Assembly: GCA_964390725.1 (NCBI GenBank)
Contig: CAYMIW010000056.1
Span: 1 to 14,154 of the forward strand
Length of the DNA stretch: 14,154 bases
Source of the DNA: JAABTH01 sp964390725
Lineage (GTDB): Bacteria; Bacillota; Dethiobacteria; DTU022
Direction of reading: 5' to 3'
The position numbers and the translations under genes are program-made. The stretch's first letter is position 1, and every line of letters starts with the position of its first letter. The notes beneath the pieces were generated by a model that was not told the origin of the DNA, made no database searches, and saw nothing but the letters and a program-made list of their open reading frames with translations. Of the stretch, positions 1 to 6,508 are shown one piece after another.

Positions 1-55
1 TTACACCAAGCTCGCCATGGAGAAAGGTTTCATACCCGACCCACCGGCCGAGTAA
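1..55 (+). CDS. 3' end of an unidentified gene (partial)
   Basis: Frame 2 is open from the window edge and ends at a TAA (53-55). It reads YTKLAMEKGFIPDPPAE before the stop. The codon choice looks coding, and a strong terminator lies about 75 bases downstream, as expected after a real gene end. Only 17 residues are visible, so I cannot name the product. The location upstream of an isocitrate dehydrogenase gene could fit another central-metabolism gene, but that is only a guess. Confidence 0.45.
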   Translation, partial: YTKLAMEKGFIPDPPAE

Positions 56-59
56 GACC

Positions 60-73
60 GGTAAACGTTTACA
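60..73. promoter_or_regulatory. cre-like palindromic operator candidate
   Basis: GGTAAACGTTTACA contains the perfect 12-bp palindrome GTAAACGTTTAC (61-72). It matches 13 of 14 positions of the Bacillus-type CcpA cre consensus TGWAANCGNTNWCA. LacI-family regulators use operators of this form. The site lies just after the upstream stop codon, before that gene's terminator, and about 125 bases upstream of the isocitrate dehydrogenase promoter. Which gene it would control is unclear. Confidence 0.4.
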
Positions 74-130
74 TGTGTGGAATTGGTAATAAAACATAAA
101 TATAACCTGCATTTATTACCTTAATAGAAG

Positions 131-168
131 TCCCTCCCTGTTTGCTGCAGGGAGGGATAGATTTTTCT
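131..168 (+). terminator. Rho-independent terminator of the upstream gene
   Basis: A perfect 10-bp GC-rich stem (TCCCTCCCTG, 131-140, with CAGGGAGGGA, 148-157) encloses a 7-base loop. It is followed by TAGATTTTTCT, giving a U-rich tail. This is a clear intrinsic terminator for transcription arriving from the left edge, and it isolates the isocitrate dehydrogenase gene from that transcription. A weaker 9-bp inverted repeat (GGTAATAAA 85-93, TTTATTACC 112-120) precedes it. Confidence 0.9.
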
Positions 169-196
169 GCCGGTAGTTTACAGGCTGCCTGTTTTC

Positions 197-226
197 TTGA
201 CAGTTGCAATTACAAGCAAATATAAT
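197..226 (+). promoter_or_regulatory. Sigma-A promoter of the isocitrate dehydrogenase gene
   Basis: TTGACA (197-202) and TATAAT (221-226) both match the housekeeping consensus exactly and are separated by 18 bases. The start point is expected around 232-234. That would leave a leader of only about 10 bases and put the ribosome binding site at the extreme 5' end of the mRNA. Confidence 0.75.
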
Positions 227-243
227 CATCTGGGAGGGGTCGT

Positions 244-1254
244 ATGTATAAAATAACTTTAATCAGGGGAGACGGGGTTGGGCCGGAAATTACCGCAGCC
301 ACCCTGGAAATACTTGCAGCAACCGGAATTGAATTTGACTGGGATGAAGTAATTGCCGGCGAAGAAGCGCTGCAAAAATGCGGTAACCCGCTGCCAGAAA
401 ACACCCTGGCATCAATTAAAAAGAATGGTATAGCCCTGAAAGGGCCTTTAACAACCCATGTGGGTAAGGGATTCCGCAGTATTAATGTATCGTTACGCCA
501 GGAATTTGAACTTTATGTTAATTTACGCCCGGTTAAAAGCTTTAAGGGGATCGATTGTCTTTTCCAGGATCTAGATTTTGTTGTGGTTCGTGAAAATACA
601 GAAGATCTTTATTCCGGTGTTGAACACATGGTAGGACAGGATGCTGCAGAGAGTATCAAAATAATCACCAGGAAAGCATCTGAACGCATTGCCAGGTACG
701 CTTTCGAGTATGCCCTGCAATCAGGAAGAAAAAAGGTTACAGCCATTCATAAGGCAAACATTATGAAGTACTCTGATGGTTTGTTTCTGGAATCGGTAAA
801 AACCATTGCCAAAGAATATCCTTCAATCGAATTTAATGATCTTATTGTCGACAACGCAGCGATGCAGCTTGTTTTGAACCCATACCAGTTTGACATTATT
901 GTAGCGCCTAACCTTTATGGCGATATTTTATCTGACCTGTCTGCCGGTCTAATCGGCGGACTTGGTTTAACACCGGGAGCAAATATCGGTGATTCTGTAT
1001 CTATTTTTGAGCCTGTGCATGGTAGTGCCCCCGATATTGCCGGAAAAAATCTAGTTAACCCCACGGCTATGATTCTTTCATCTGTTCTAATGCTCAGGCA
1101 TTTAAAAGAGGAAGAGGCAGCAAAAAGAATTGAGAATGCCCTGGCTGAAGTCATTGGCGAAGGAACTCATACAACTGTTGATCTTGGTGGTAAAAGCAGC
1201 ACAATTGAAATGGGTCGGGCAATAGCTGCCAAAGTAAAAAACAAAAATGCTTAG
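244..1254 (+). CDS. icd: NAD-dependent isocitrate dehydrogenase (IDH/IPMDH family)
   Basis: This 336-residue beta-decarboxylating dehydrogenase should convert isocitrate to 2-oxoglutarate and CO2 in the cytoplasm. Family landmarks are GDGVGPEI (9-16), RSINVSLRQ (78-86), LRP (94-96), RENTEDLYSG (116-125), HKANIMKYSDG (169-179), VDNAAM (202-207) and LYGDILSD (224-231). The likely catalytic and metal ligands are R85, R95, R116, Y123, K170, D203, D227 and D231. S79 and N81 in the SxN motif favour isocitrate over isopropylmalate. D264-I265 in the APDIAGKN motif is the NAD-type pair, in place of the NADP-type Lys-Tyr. The length is that of the short, Thermus/eukaryote-like NAD enzymes. The start is set by GGGAGGGG (232-239) just before the ATG. 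The gene has its own promoter and terminator. Homoisocitrate or tartrate dehydrogenase activity is a less likely alternative. Confidence 0.9.
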   Translation: MYKITLIRGDGVGPEITAATLEILAATGIEFDWDEVIAGEEALQKCGNPLPENTLASIKKNGIALKGPLTTHVGKGFRSINVSLRQEFELYVNLRPVKSFKGIDCLFQDLDFVVVRENTEDLYSGVEHMVGQDAAESIKIITRKASERIARYAFEYALQSGRKKVTAIHKANIMKYSDGLFLESVKTIAKEYPSIEFNDLIVDNAAMQLVLNPYQFDIIVAPNLYGDILSDLSAGLIGGLGLTPGANIGDSVSIFEPVHGSAPDIAGKNLVNPTAMILSSVLMLRHLKEEEAAKRIENALAEVIGEGTHTTVDLGGKSSTIEMGRAIAAKVKNKNA

Positions 1255-1312
1255 TTGAATTGGCTAATTGGAGTTGCCCCGGTTAGTGATTACAAAATAG
1301 CGCTTACTTCTT

Positions 1313-1348
1313 AAAGCTTTGTTTTTCAGACAGAGCTTTTTCTTTTTC
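1313..1348 (+). terminator. Rho-independent terminator of the isocitrate dehydrogenase gene
   Basis: AAAGCTTTG (1313-1321) pairs with CAGAGCTTT (1331-1339) to give a 9-bp stem with one G-U pair and a 9-base loop. A run of TTTTTCTTTTT follows. It lies about 60 bases after the stop codon of the gene it ends. Confidence 0.75.
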
Positions 1349-1425
1349 GTTAGTAATTTGTTTTGTGGAATGATTGACAGTCGTCCTCTTTCTGTAGCAG
1401 TCAGGTGGATTTAGGGTGACTCACT

Positions 1426-1454
1426 TTGAAGAAATCGCTGTTCTGTGATATAAT
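1426..1454 (+). promoter_or_regulatory. Extended -10 promoter of the thioredoxin-fold protein gene
   Basis: TTGAAG (1426-1431), a 17-base spacer and TATAAT (1449-1454) form a good sigma-A promoter, strengthened by the TG of an extended -10 (TGATATAAT). An imperfect AT-rich inverted repeat (AATATATA and TATATATT, roughly 1452-1482) overlaps and follows the -10. The leader to the ATG is about 85 bases. It contains a short palindrome, CCTGATCATCAGG (1497-1509), that could bind a regulator. Confidence 0.65.
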
Positions 1455-1544
1455 ATATAATCTATAGGAATAGTATATATTATTTATAATGAGCAGCCTG
1501 ATCATCAGGGTGTATCATACATTTATGCCGGGAGTGCAAGCGTT

Positions 1545-3404
1545 ATGGATACAGATAAAAAAAAGCAGGCCAACAGGCTTCTAAAGGAACAGTCACCTTA
1601 CTTATTGCAGCATGCCTATAATCCGGTTGACTGGTACCCCTGGAGCGAAGAGGCTTTTGAAAAAGCAAAACAGGAGAATAAGCCAGTTTTTCTCAGTATA
1701 GGTTACTCCACCTGTCACTGGTGCCATGTGATGGAGCATGAATCATTTGAAGATGAAGGAGTAGCGGCATTACTCAACAAGTATTATGTGCCGGTTAAAG
1801 TTGATCGTGAAGAAAGACCTGACCTTGATCAAATATACATGGCCGCCTGCCAGGCTTTAACGGGCCAGGGAGGCTGGCCGCTTACTGTTTTCTTAACCCC
1901 TGATAAAAAACCATTTTTTGCAGGAACGTATATTCCCAGGAAAGCAAAGTACGGAATTAACGGTCTAGTGGAAATTCTCCCCCGCTTTAGCGAGCTATGG
2001 AACAAGAACAAGAAAAAAGTAGTTGAAGCTGCAAATGAACTGACAGCGGTAATAATAAGCCAGTCTGAACCTAGTCTGGACAAAGAGTTCTCAGGCAAAG
2101 ACCTGGCAGGAAAAAGTGGGGAGGAGCTTCTTGATAAAGGTTACCAGGCCCTAAAAAAAAGCTACGACCCGCGATACGGCGGATTTGGAATCGCCCCTAA
2201 ATTTCCCGCTCCGCACCAGTTGATCTACCTGTTGGAGTACAGTAAGAGAAAGGATAGTAAAGAGGCCGCGGAAATGGCTATTAATAGTTTGAAGGCGATG
2301 CATCACGGCGGTATTTTTGACCAGCTCGGTTTTGGGCTGCATCGTTACTCTGTAGACGAGAAATGGCTGGTTCCCCATTTTGAAAAGATGCTTTATGACC
2401 AGGCCCTGATCGCTTATACTGCTGTTGAAGCGTATAACCACTCGGCAGATATTGAAATGGCTCTTTTCGCCCGCCGCATCCTGGAATATTTGCTCAGGGA
2501 TATGCGTTCACCGGAAGGTGGGTTTTACGCTGCCGAAGACGCCGACAGCGAAGGTGAAGAAGGGACTTTCTATATCTGGGATCCTGAAGAAATAAACCAG
2601 CTTCTTGGCCTGGAGACCGGAGCATTGATTAGCGATTATTATGGAACAAGCGAACAGGGTAATTTCGAAAAAGGGAAGAGTGTTCTGCACCGGCCTTTTG
2701 ACGATCGGGAGTTTGCTGCTGCCAGGGGCATTAAAGTAAGTGAGCTGGAGCAGCAGCTTGAAAAAGCCCGCACTAAATTGCTGGCCGCAAGAGATAGTCG
2801 GGACCGGCCTTTTCTGGATGATAAAGTCATTACCTCCTGGAATGGGTTGGCCATTGCTGCCCTGGCCAGGGCTTCTGATATATTGCAGGATAATACATAT
2901 CTGCAGGCTGCTGAAAAGGCGGCATCTTATATCTTGAGTAACATGCAACAGGCAGAAGGGAAACTTGCCAGGCGATACCGGCGTGGTGAAACGGCAGTCG
3001 ACGCTTTTCTTGATGATTATGCCAACCTGGTCTGGGGTTTGCTGGAACTATACCAGGCTACAGGCAAAGATGAATATCTGCAGGAAGCGTTAGGCTGGAA
3101 CAGCCGCTTAATTGCCCTGTTTTACAGGGATAAAGGTAAATTATTCTATTCAGCCGGCGATGATTCTGCAGATTACCTACAGCTGGAAGCTGAGGCATAT
3201 GATAGCGCCATGCCTTCAGGGGTTTCGGTGGCGGCGATGAACTTTATAAAGTTGGGACAGATAACCGGAAACGAAGATTTAATGGAAAAAGGAATCAGCC
3301 TGATAGCGGCGCGGCGGGGAATGATCAATAACAACCCCCATGCTTTTACACATATGCTGGCTGCTTTGAATCAATATTTTATTATTAAGGGCAAACACAA
3401 TTAA
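1545..3404 (+). CDS. Thioredoxin domain-containing protein, YyaL/SSP411 family (DUF255)
   Basis: This 619-residue protein belongs to the highly conserved family of B. subtilis YyaL and human SPATA20/SSP411. Its biochemical role is not settled. The N-terminal thioredoxin-like domain (about 10-170) opens with the family hallmark SPYLLQHAYNPVDWYPW (17-33). It carries a CHWC redox-type motif (C57-C60), then VDREERPDLDQIYM and GGWPLTVFLTP (109-119). The rest is predicted to form an alpha/alpha-barrel like those of six-hairpin glycosidases. It includes GGIFDQLGFGLHRYS and WLVPHFEKMLYDQA (about 255-287), GFYAAEDADSEGEEGTFYIW (about 327-346) and a later DDKVITSWNGL motif. The length is within the usual 600-700. 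No signal peptide or membrane segment is evident, so it is probably cytoplasmic. GGGAG (1530-1534) stands 10 bases before the ATG. It is monocistronic and convergent with the - strand operon. Confidence 0.93.
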   Translation: MDTDKKKQANRLLKEQSPYLLQHAYNPVDWYPWSEEAFEKAKQENKPVFLSIGYSTCHWCHVMEHESFEDEGVAALLNKYYVPVKVDREERPDLDQIYMAACQALTGQGGWPLTVFLTPDKKPFFAGTYIPRKAKYGINGLVEILPRFSELWNKNKKKVVEAANELTAVIISQSEPSLDKEFSGKDLAGKSGEELLDKGYQALKKSYDPRYGGFGIAPKFPAPHQLIYLLEYSKRKDSKEAAEMAINSLKAMHHGGIFDQLGFGLHRYSVDEKWLVPHFEKMLYDQALIAYTAVEAYNHSADIEMALFARRILEYLLRDMRSPEGGFYAAEDADSEGEEGTFYIWDPEEINQLLGLETGALISDYYGTSEQGNFEKGKSVLHRPFDDREFAAARGIKVSELEQQLEKARTKLLAARDSRDRPFLDDKVITSWNGLAIAALARASDILQDNTYLQAAEKAASYILSNMQQAEGKLARRYRRGETAVDAFLDDYANLVWGLLELYQATGKDEYLQEALGWNSRLIALFYRDKGKLFYSAGDDSADYLQLEAEAYDSAMPSGVSVAAMNFIKLGQITGNEDLMEKGISLIAARRGMINNNPHAFTHMLAALNQYFIIKGKHN

Positions 3405-3524
3405 TGTGATATATCAGATGTTGCTGTTTATAATTGACTTGCCAACTTTCCTGTGTCAGTGCATATTACTGTAAATAAGCTGTTTTAAACTTGCTTAAGG
3501 TCTCTAAATAAATCTTTAAATAAA

Positions 3525-3566
3525 AAGGATAAAAGGTGTAGAAATTTATTCTTACCTTTTATCCTT
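3525..3566 (-). terminator. Terminator of the - strand operon, possibly bidirectional
   Basis: AAGGATAAAAGGT (3525-3537) and ACCTTTTATCCTT (3554-3566) form a perfect 13-bp inverted repeat. A further 4 pairs (AGAA/TTCT) can form inside the 16-base loop. Read on the - strand, the stem begins 7 bases after the racemase stop and is followed by TTTATTT, a good U-rich tail. Read on the + strand, the tail (AAGTTATTT) is weaker, but the hairpin may also stop transcripts from the convergent thioredoxin-fold gene. Confidence 0.85.
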
Positions 3567-3573
3567 AAGTTAT

Positions 3574-4347
3574 TTAACTCCACAATTCGCCTAAATCATA
3601 TTGACTTGCCAACTTCCAGTCTTCAATTTCGTGTTTGGGTGGTGTTTCATATCCATATTTTTTAGAGTGATTCCAACTAAACTTCTGGTTGATCTCAATT
3701 AAAAATTCGGCGTATTTAAATGGAGCAAGCACTGCATCAATTACAGGTACTCCGGCATACTCCTGCAGCTCTTTATAAAAGCCAAACTGAATAGTGCAAC
3801 CAAGAATCAGCACTTCTGCTTTATCAATATCAACTGCTTCCCTGGCTGCAGCCTTTAATAGACGTTCAGTTTCTTTTTCATCTTTATGAAAATCATGAAC
3901 TCCGAGATTTACTGGTTTAAAAGAAGCCAGCTTATCACCAAAGCCATATTTTTTAACATTCTCATGCATTGCCGGGACCCACTTCTGGCGCCCAACTATA
4001 ATAGAAAATTTATCGCCAAGAGTTGTCGCAATGTGCATTGAAGCTTCCGCAGGTGCAGTAACGACAATATTCTCGGTAATTTCCCGGGCTTCCCTTAAAC
4101 CAGGGTCATAAAAGCACCCGATTATAGCAGCGTCGTAGCCTTTTTTTTCAGCTTGCTTAATTAAATGCAGCGTTTCGAGCATGATCAGCATTTCGTAATA
4201 ATGATACTCCAGGTGCTGGGGACCACGCTTCAAAGATACAACATCAACAACAGTATCAGGCAATTTTTCAGCAGTAAATATCTCTTTGACCGGGGCATCA
4301 AAGAGGTCAGTTCCAATTGGGTTGATCCAAAGAATTTTTTTTGTCAT
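3574..4347 (-). CDS. Aspartate/glutamate/hydantoin racemase family protein
   Basis: This 257-residue protein is a cofactor-independent two-cysteine racemase. The two catalytic cysteines are visible as C78 in IGCFYDPGLREARE (76-89) and C184 in LGCTIQFG (182-189). The GCFxDPGLxxARE pattern and the downstream PAEASMH (99-105) are those of hydantoin/allantoin racemases, more than of cell-wall glutamate racemases. A tail of about 35 residues after 222 makes it slightly longer than typical members (about 230-240). It is the last gene of the operon, 15 bases after the EthD-like gene, with AGAGG before the ATG. In this context it probably racemises the substrate or product of HyuA/HyuB so that both enantiomers can be used. 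Alternatives within the superfamily are maleate isomerase or arylmalonate decarboxylase-like activity. Confidence 0.82.
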   Translation of the reverse strand: MTKKILWINPIGTDLFDAPVKEIFTAEKLPDTVVDVVSLKRGPQHLEYHYYEMLIMLETLHLIKQAEKKGYDAAIIGCFYDPGLREAREITENIVVTAPAEASMHIATTLGDKFSIIVGRQKWVPAMHENVKKYGFGDKLASFKPVNLGVHDFHKDEKETERLLKAAAREAVDIDKAEVLILGCTIQFGFYKELQEYAGVPVIDAVLAPFKYAEFLIEINQKFSWNHSKKYGYETPPKHEIEDWKLASQYDLGELWS

Positions 4348-4362
4348 TTCATTTTTACCTCT

Positions 4363-4683
4363 TTAATTTTCTTCTGAAACGACTTCTTCTGATATAAGAA
4401 ACATGGGGTTAGCTATACGTGTCAAAGATTTTTCCAATTCAATTTGATAATTAACGTCAAAAAAACTGTTTTCAAATGTTTCCATATCCGGATAGTAAGC
4501 TTCAGTAATATACTGATAGGGCAATGACTCGTTTTTCCAGGAACTTTTAATTATATAAAAATCGCTTTTTATAACCCCCGGCATTGCCATATTATCTTCT
4601 TGGTGTTCGGTTGTACGCCACCTGATAAATTCCTCATGATCTGCTCCCGGAGGTAGGTTATACATAACTGTTAATTTGACCAT
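4363..4683 (-). CDS. Small EthD-like dimeric alpha/beta-barrel protein
   Basis: This 106-residue protein opens with a beta strand (VKLTVMYNLPPGADHEEFIRW). A conserved-looking histidine follows (H27, in RTTEHQEDNMAMPGV). A second half, ITEAYYPDMETFENSFFD (59-76), has the strand plus helix layout of ferredoxin-like dimeric alpha/beta-barrel proteins of the EthD type. Members of that superfamily include lactone isomerases, ring-cleavage helpers and monooxygenases, so the fold does not fix a reaction. GGAG (4692-4695) lies 8 bases before the ATG. The gene is between hyuB and the racemase in the same direction, so a role in the same catabolic route is likely but unproven. It could be a binding, isomerising or regulatory partner. 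Confidence 0.65.
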   Translation of the reverse strand: MVKLTVMYNLPPGADHEEFIRWRTTEHQEDNMAMPGVIKSDFYIIKSSWKNESLPYQYITEAYYPDMETFENSFFDVNYQIELEKSLTRIANPMFLISEEVVSEEN

Positions 4684-4696
4684 GGTAATCGCTCCT

Positions 4697-4713
4697 ATCT
4701 ATTATTAATAGAT
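4697..4713. repeat. 17-bp perfect AT-rich palindrome before the EthD-like gene
   Basis: ATCTATTATTAATAGAT is a perfect palindrome around a single central base. On the - strand it abuts the GGAG ribosome binding site of the EthD-like gene. It could be an operator or a small RNA hairpin affecting ribosome access. AT-rich palindromes also arise by chance, so this is tentative. Confidence 0.45.
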
Positions 4714-4727
4714 TTCTGTTATTAAAG

Positions 4728-4799
4728 CATCCGGTAAGCCAGTATACATATATAATGCTGTTGTAAAAATTATGTTCTGTATACTGAACTTACCGGATG
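4728..4799. repeat. Long two-part inverted repeat between hyuB and the EthD-like gene
   Basis: The outer arms CATCCGGTAAG (4728-4738) and CTTACCGGATG (4789-4799) pair over 11 bp. The inner arms CAGTATACA (4740-4748) and TGTATACTG (4778-4786) pair over 9 bp. Only a 1x2-base internal bulge separates outer from inner arms, and the loop is 29 bases. No U-run follows on either strand, so it is not a standard terminator. It may be an mRNA processing or stabilising hairpin between operon segments. Alternatively, the two TGTATACTG arms may be paired regulator sites. The right arm sits in the near-palindrome GTTCTGTATACTGAAC (4774-4789). Confidence 0.75.
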
Positions 4800-4831
4800 T
4801 AAAGGTAGTCAGCTGGCTGCAATAGCTTATT

Positions 4832-6508
4832 TTACTGTTTTAGCCTGTTTTCATAATCATAATAACGATTTGCCTGTTCAAGGGTTATATACTCATTTTT
4901 CAAATCGTCTTTTATTTTCTCCAGATCCCGCTTTAAAGGATCACCCCATCCGGCACCGGTTCCGGTCATGATTTGCATTACGTCATCAGTATTCAGGGTT
5001 AAACCGCTTACAACAGCATGTTTTTCATTGCTGCCGTCAGAGCGGACAATCAGAATATAGTTTGGTGATCCCTCACATCCGCCTTCCAGGGGCCAGGGTG
5101 GAAATTTCGATCGGGTATAAGCAACTGTAAGCCAGGCGTTGTCCGACCTGATCCGGTAATCGATTCTTACGCCTTTCCCCCCCCTGAACTGACCTGCTCC
5201 ACCATCTTCATCATGAAAACTTAAGTAATCCACGGTTACCCCATAGCGGGCTTCGGCGACTTCGGCAGGACAATTATAAGTTTCACCATGCATCATGCTG
5301 AATTGACCCGAATTGCCATCTGAGAGACTGGAACCACCCCATCCTCCAAGCTCAGGTTCGATAACAACATATGTTCGTCCAGTGTCTGGGTGAAGGCCTC
5401 CGAAAAGGGTACCACATACTGAAGAAAAGCCTCCCGCCGGCAAACGGTCAGGCATGTTTTCTGCAATACAGCGGACAATTAAGTCGGTTAACCTTACCGT
5501 TAATTCATAATATATACCCTGGGCAGCTGGGAATATAGGGTCGAAAACCGAACCGGGCCTTGTTTTAACATCTAGCGGCCTGAATGTTCCGCTATTTGAC
5601 ATTTTATCTGATGATGTTACGCTTTTAAAAGCCAGCTGGCAGATGGTCAGGGTGCCGTCACGGCTGCTGTTGAACGGTCCCTTATCCTGATCAGGGTTCT
5701 CGGTTAAATCAATAATAAATTTATCATCAGTAATTTCAACCGTAACTGTATAGAACTGTCCGTTATCCTGTTCTTCCGTTATTGAGTACTTGCCGTTTGG
5801 CAAATCTTTCATTGCATCTAAACTAACTTGTTCTGCATAATCAAGGTATTCTTCTATTGCATTAATAAAAACGTCTTTACCGTATTTTCTGCACATTTCG
5901 AGAACACGGTTTTCACCAACCCGTAACGAAGCAATGCCGGCCCAAAGATCTCCGGTGAGGAAATCAGGCATGCGACAGTTAGAATTGAGGATGTCAAATA
6001 CTGATCTTATTGGTGCGCCTTCCGAAAAGAGTTTAATTGCTGATAGAATAAAACCTTCCTGGAATATTTCAGTTGCCTCTGATGACATACTTCCGGGAAC
6101 CGCACCGCCAACATCATTATAGTGCGCCATGTTTGCTGTCCACGCAACAATTTCACCATCAAAAAATACAGGCATCACTAAAACAACGTCGTTTAAGTGG
6201 GTTACACCACCATTATAGGGGTCATTAGTTATGAAAATATCTCCCGGCTTGATGTCATCCGGTTTGTTAAACTTTTTTAATACACAGCATACAGATTTGT
6301 CTAAAAGACCTGCAAATGCGGGAATTCCAGCGCCACTACTTGCCAACTCACCATTTTTATCTGTTATTCCAACACCCATATCCAAAACTTCGTATATGAT
6401 TGCACTCATTGCTGTATGACGAAATGCGGCGAACATTTCATCTGCGGCAGCCTGAATTGAGTTTTGAATAATATTTGCAGTAATCGGATCATATTGCTTG
6501 GTGGTCAT
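4832..6508 (-). CDS. hyuB: Hydantoinase B/5-oxoprolinase family subunit HyuB
   Basis: This 558-residue protein is the B subunit of the ATP-dependent cyclic-amide hydrolases. The superfamily covers N-methylhydantoinase, 5-oxoprolinase and caprolactamase, with acetone and acetophenone carboxylases as relatives. Landmarks are GDIFITNDPYNGGVTHLNDV (89-108), HYNDVGGAVPGS (129-140), DLTENPDQDKGPFNSS (267-282) and, near the C-terminus, GGKGVR and GTGAGWGDPLKRD. The length is normal. It starts with an ATGA overlap on the hyuA stop, with GGAG 7 bases upstream, so the two subunits are translationally coupled. With HyuA it should form a cytoplasmic heteromer that opens a ring amide using ATP. No frameshift or truncation is seen. 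The family call is secure; the substrate is not. Confidence 0.93.
   Translation of the reverse strand: MTTKQYDPITANIIQNSIQAAADEMFAAFRHTAMSAIIYEVLDMGVGITDKNGELASSGAGIPAFAGLLDKSVCCVLKKFNKPDDIKPGDIFITNDPYNGGVTHLNDVVLVMPVFFDGEIVAWTANMAHYNDVGGAVPGSMSSEATEIFQEGFILSAIKLFSEGAPIRSVFDILNSNCRMPDFLTGDLWAGIASLRVGENRVLEMCRKYGKDVFINAIEEYLDYAEQVSLDAMKDLPNGKYSITEEQDNGQFYTVTVEITDDKFIIDLTENPDQDKGPFNSSRDGTLTICQLAFKSVTSSDKMSNSGTFRPLDVKTRPGSVFDPIFPAAQGIYYELTVRLTDLIVRCIAENMPDRLPAGGFSSVCGTLFGGLHPDTGRTYVVIEPELGGWGGSSLSDGNSGQFSMMHGETYNCPAEVAEARYGVTVDYLSFHDEDGGAGQFRGGKGVRIDYRIRSDNAWLTVAYTRSKFPPWPLEGGCEGSPNYILIVRSDGSNEKHAVVSGLTLNTDDVMQIMTGTGAGWGDPLKRDLEKIKDDLKNEYITLEQANRYYDYENRLKQ

Noticed and set aside
1374..1402. TTGACA at 1374-1379 as a second promoter for the thioredoxin-fold gene
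   Set aside because: The sequence at the expected -10 position (GCAGTC) does not resemble TATAAT. A much better promoter lies downstream.
2151..2948. Antisense frames of 96 and 146 codons inside the thioredoxin-fold gene
   Set aside because: They are shadows of a clearly coding + strand gene, with no ribosome binding site and no recognisable protein features.
4728..4799. Transposon or MITE interpretation of the inverted repeat after hyuB
   Set aside because: No flanking target duplication and no second copy are visible in this window, so an mRNA or operator role is simpler. A genome search would decide.
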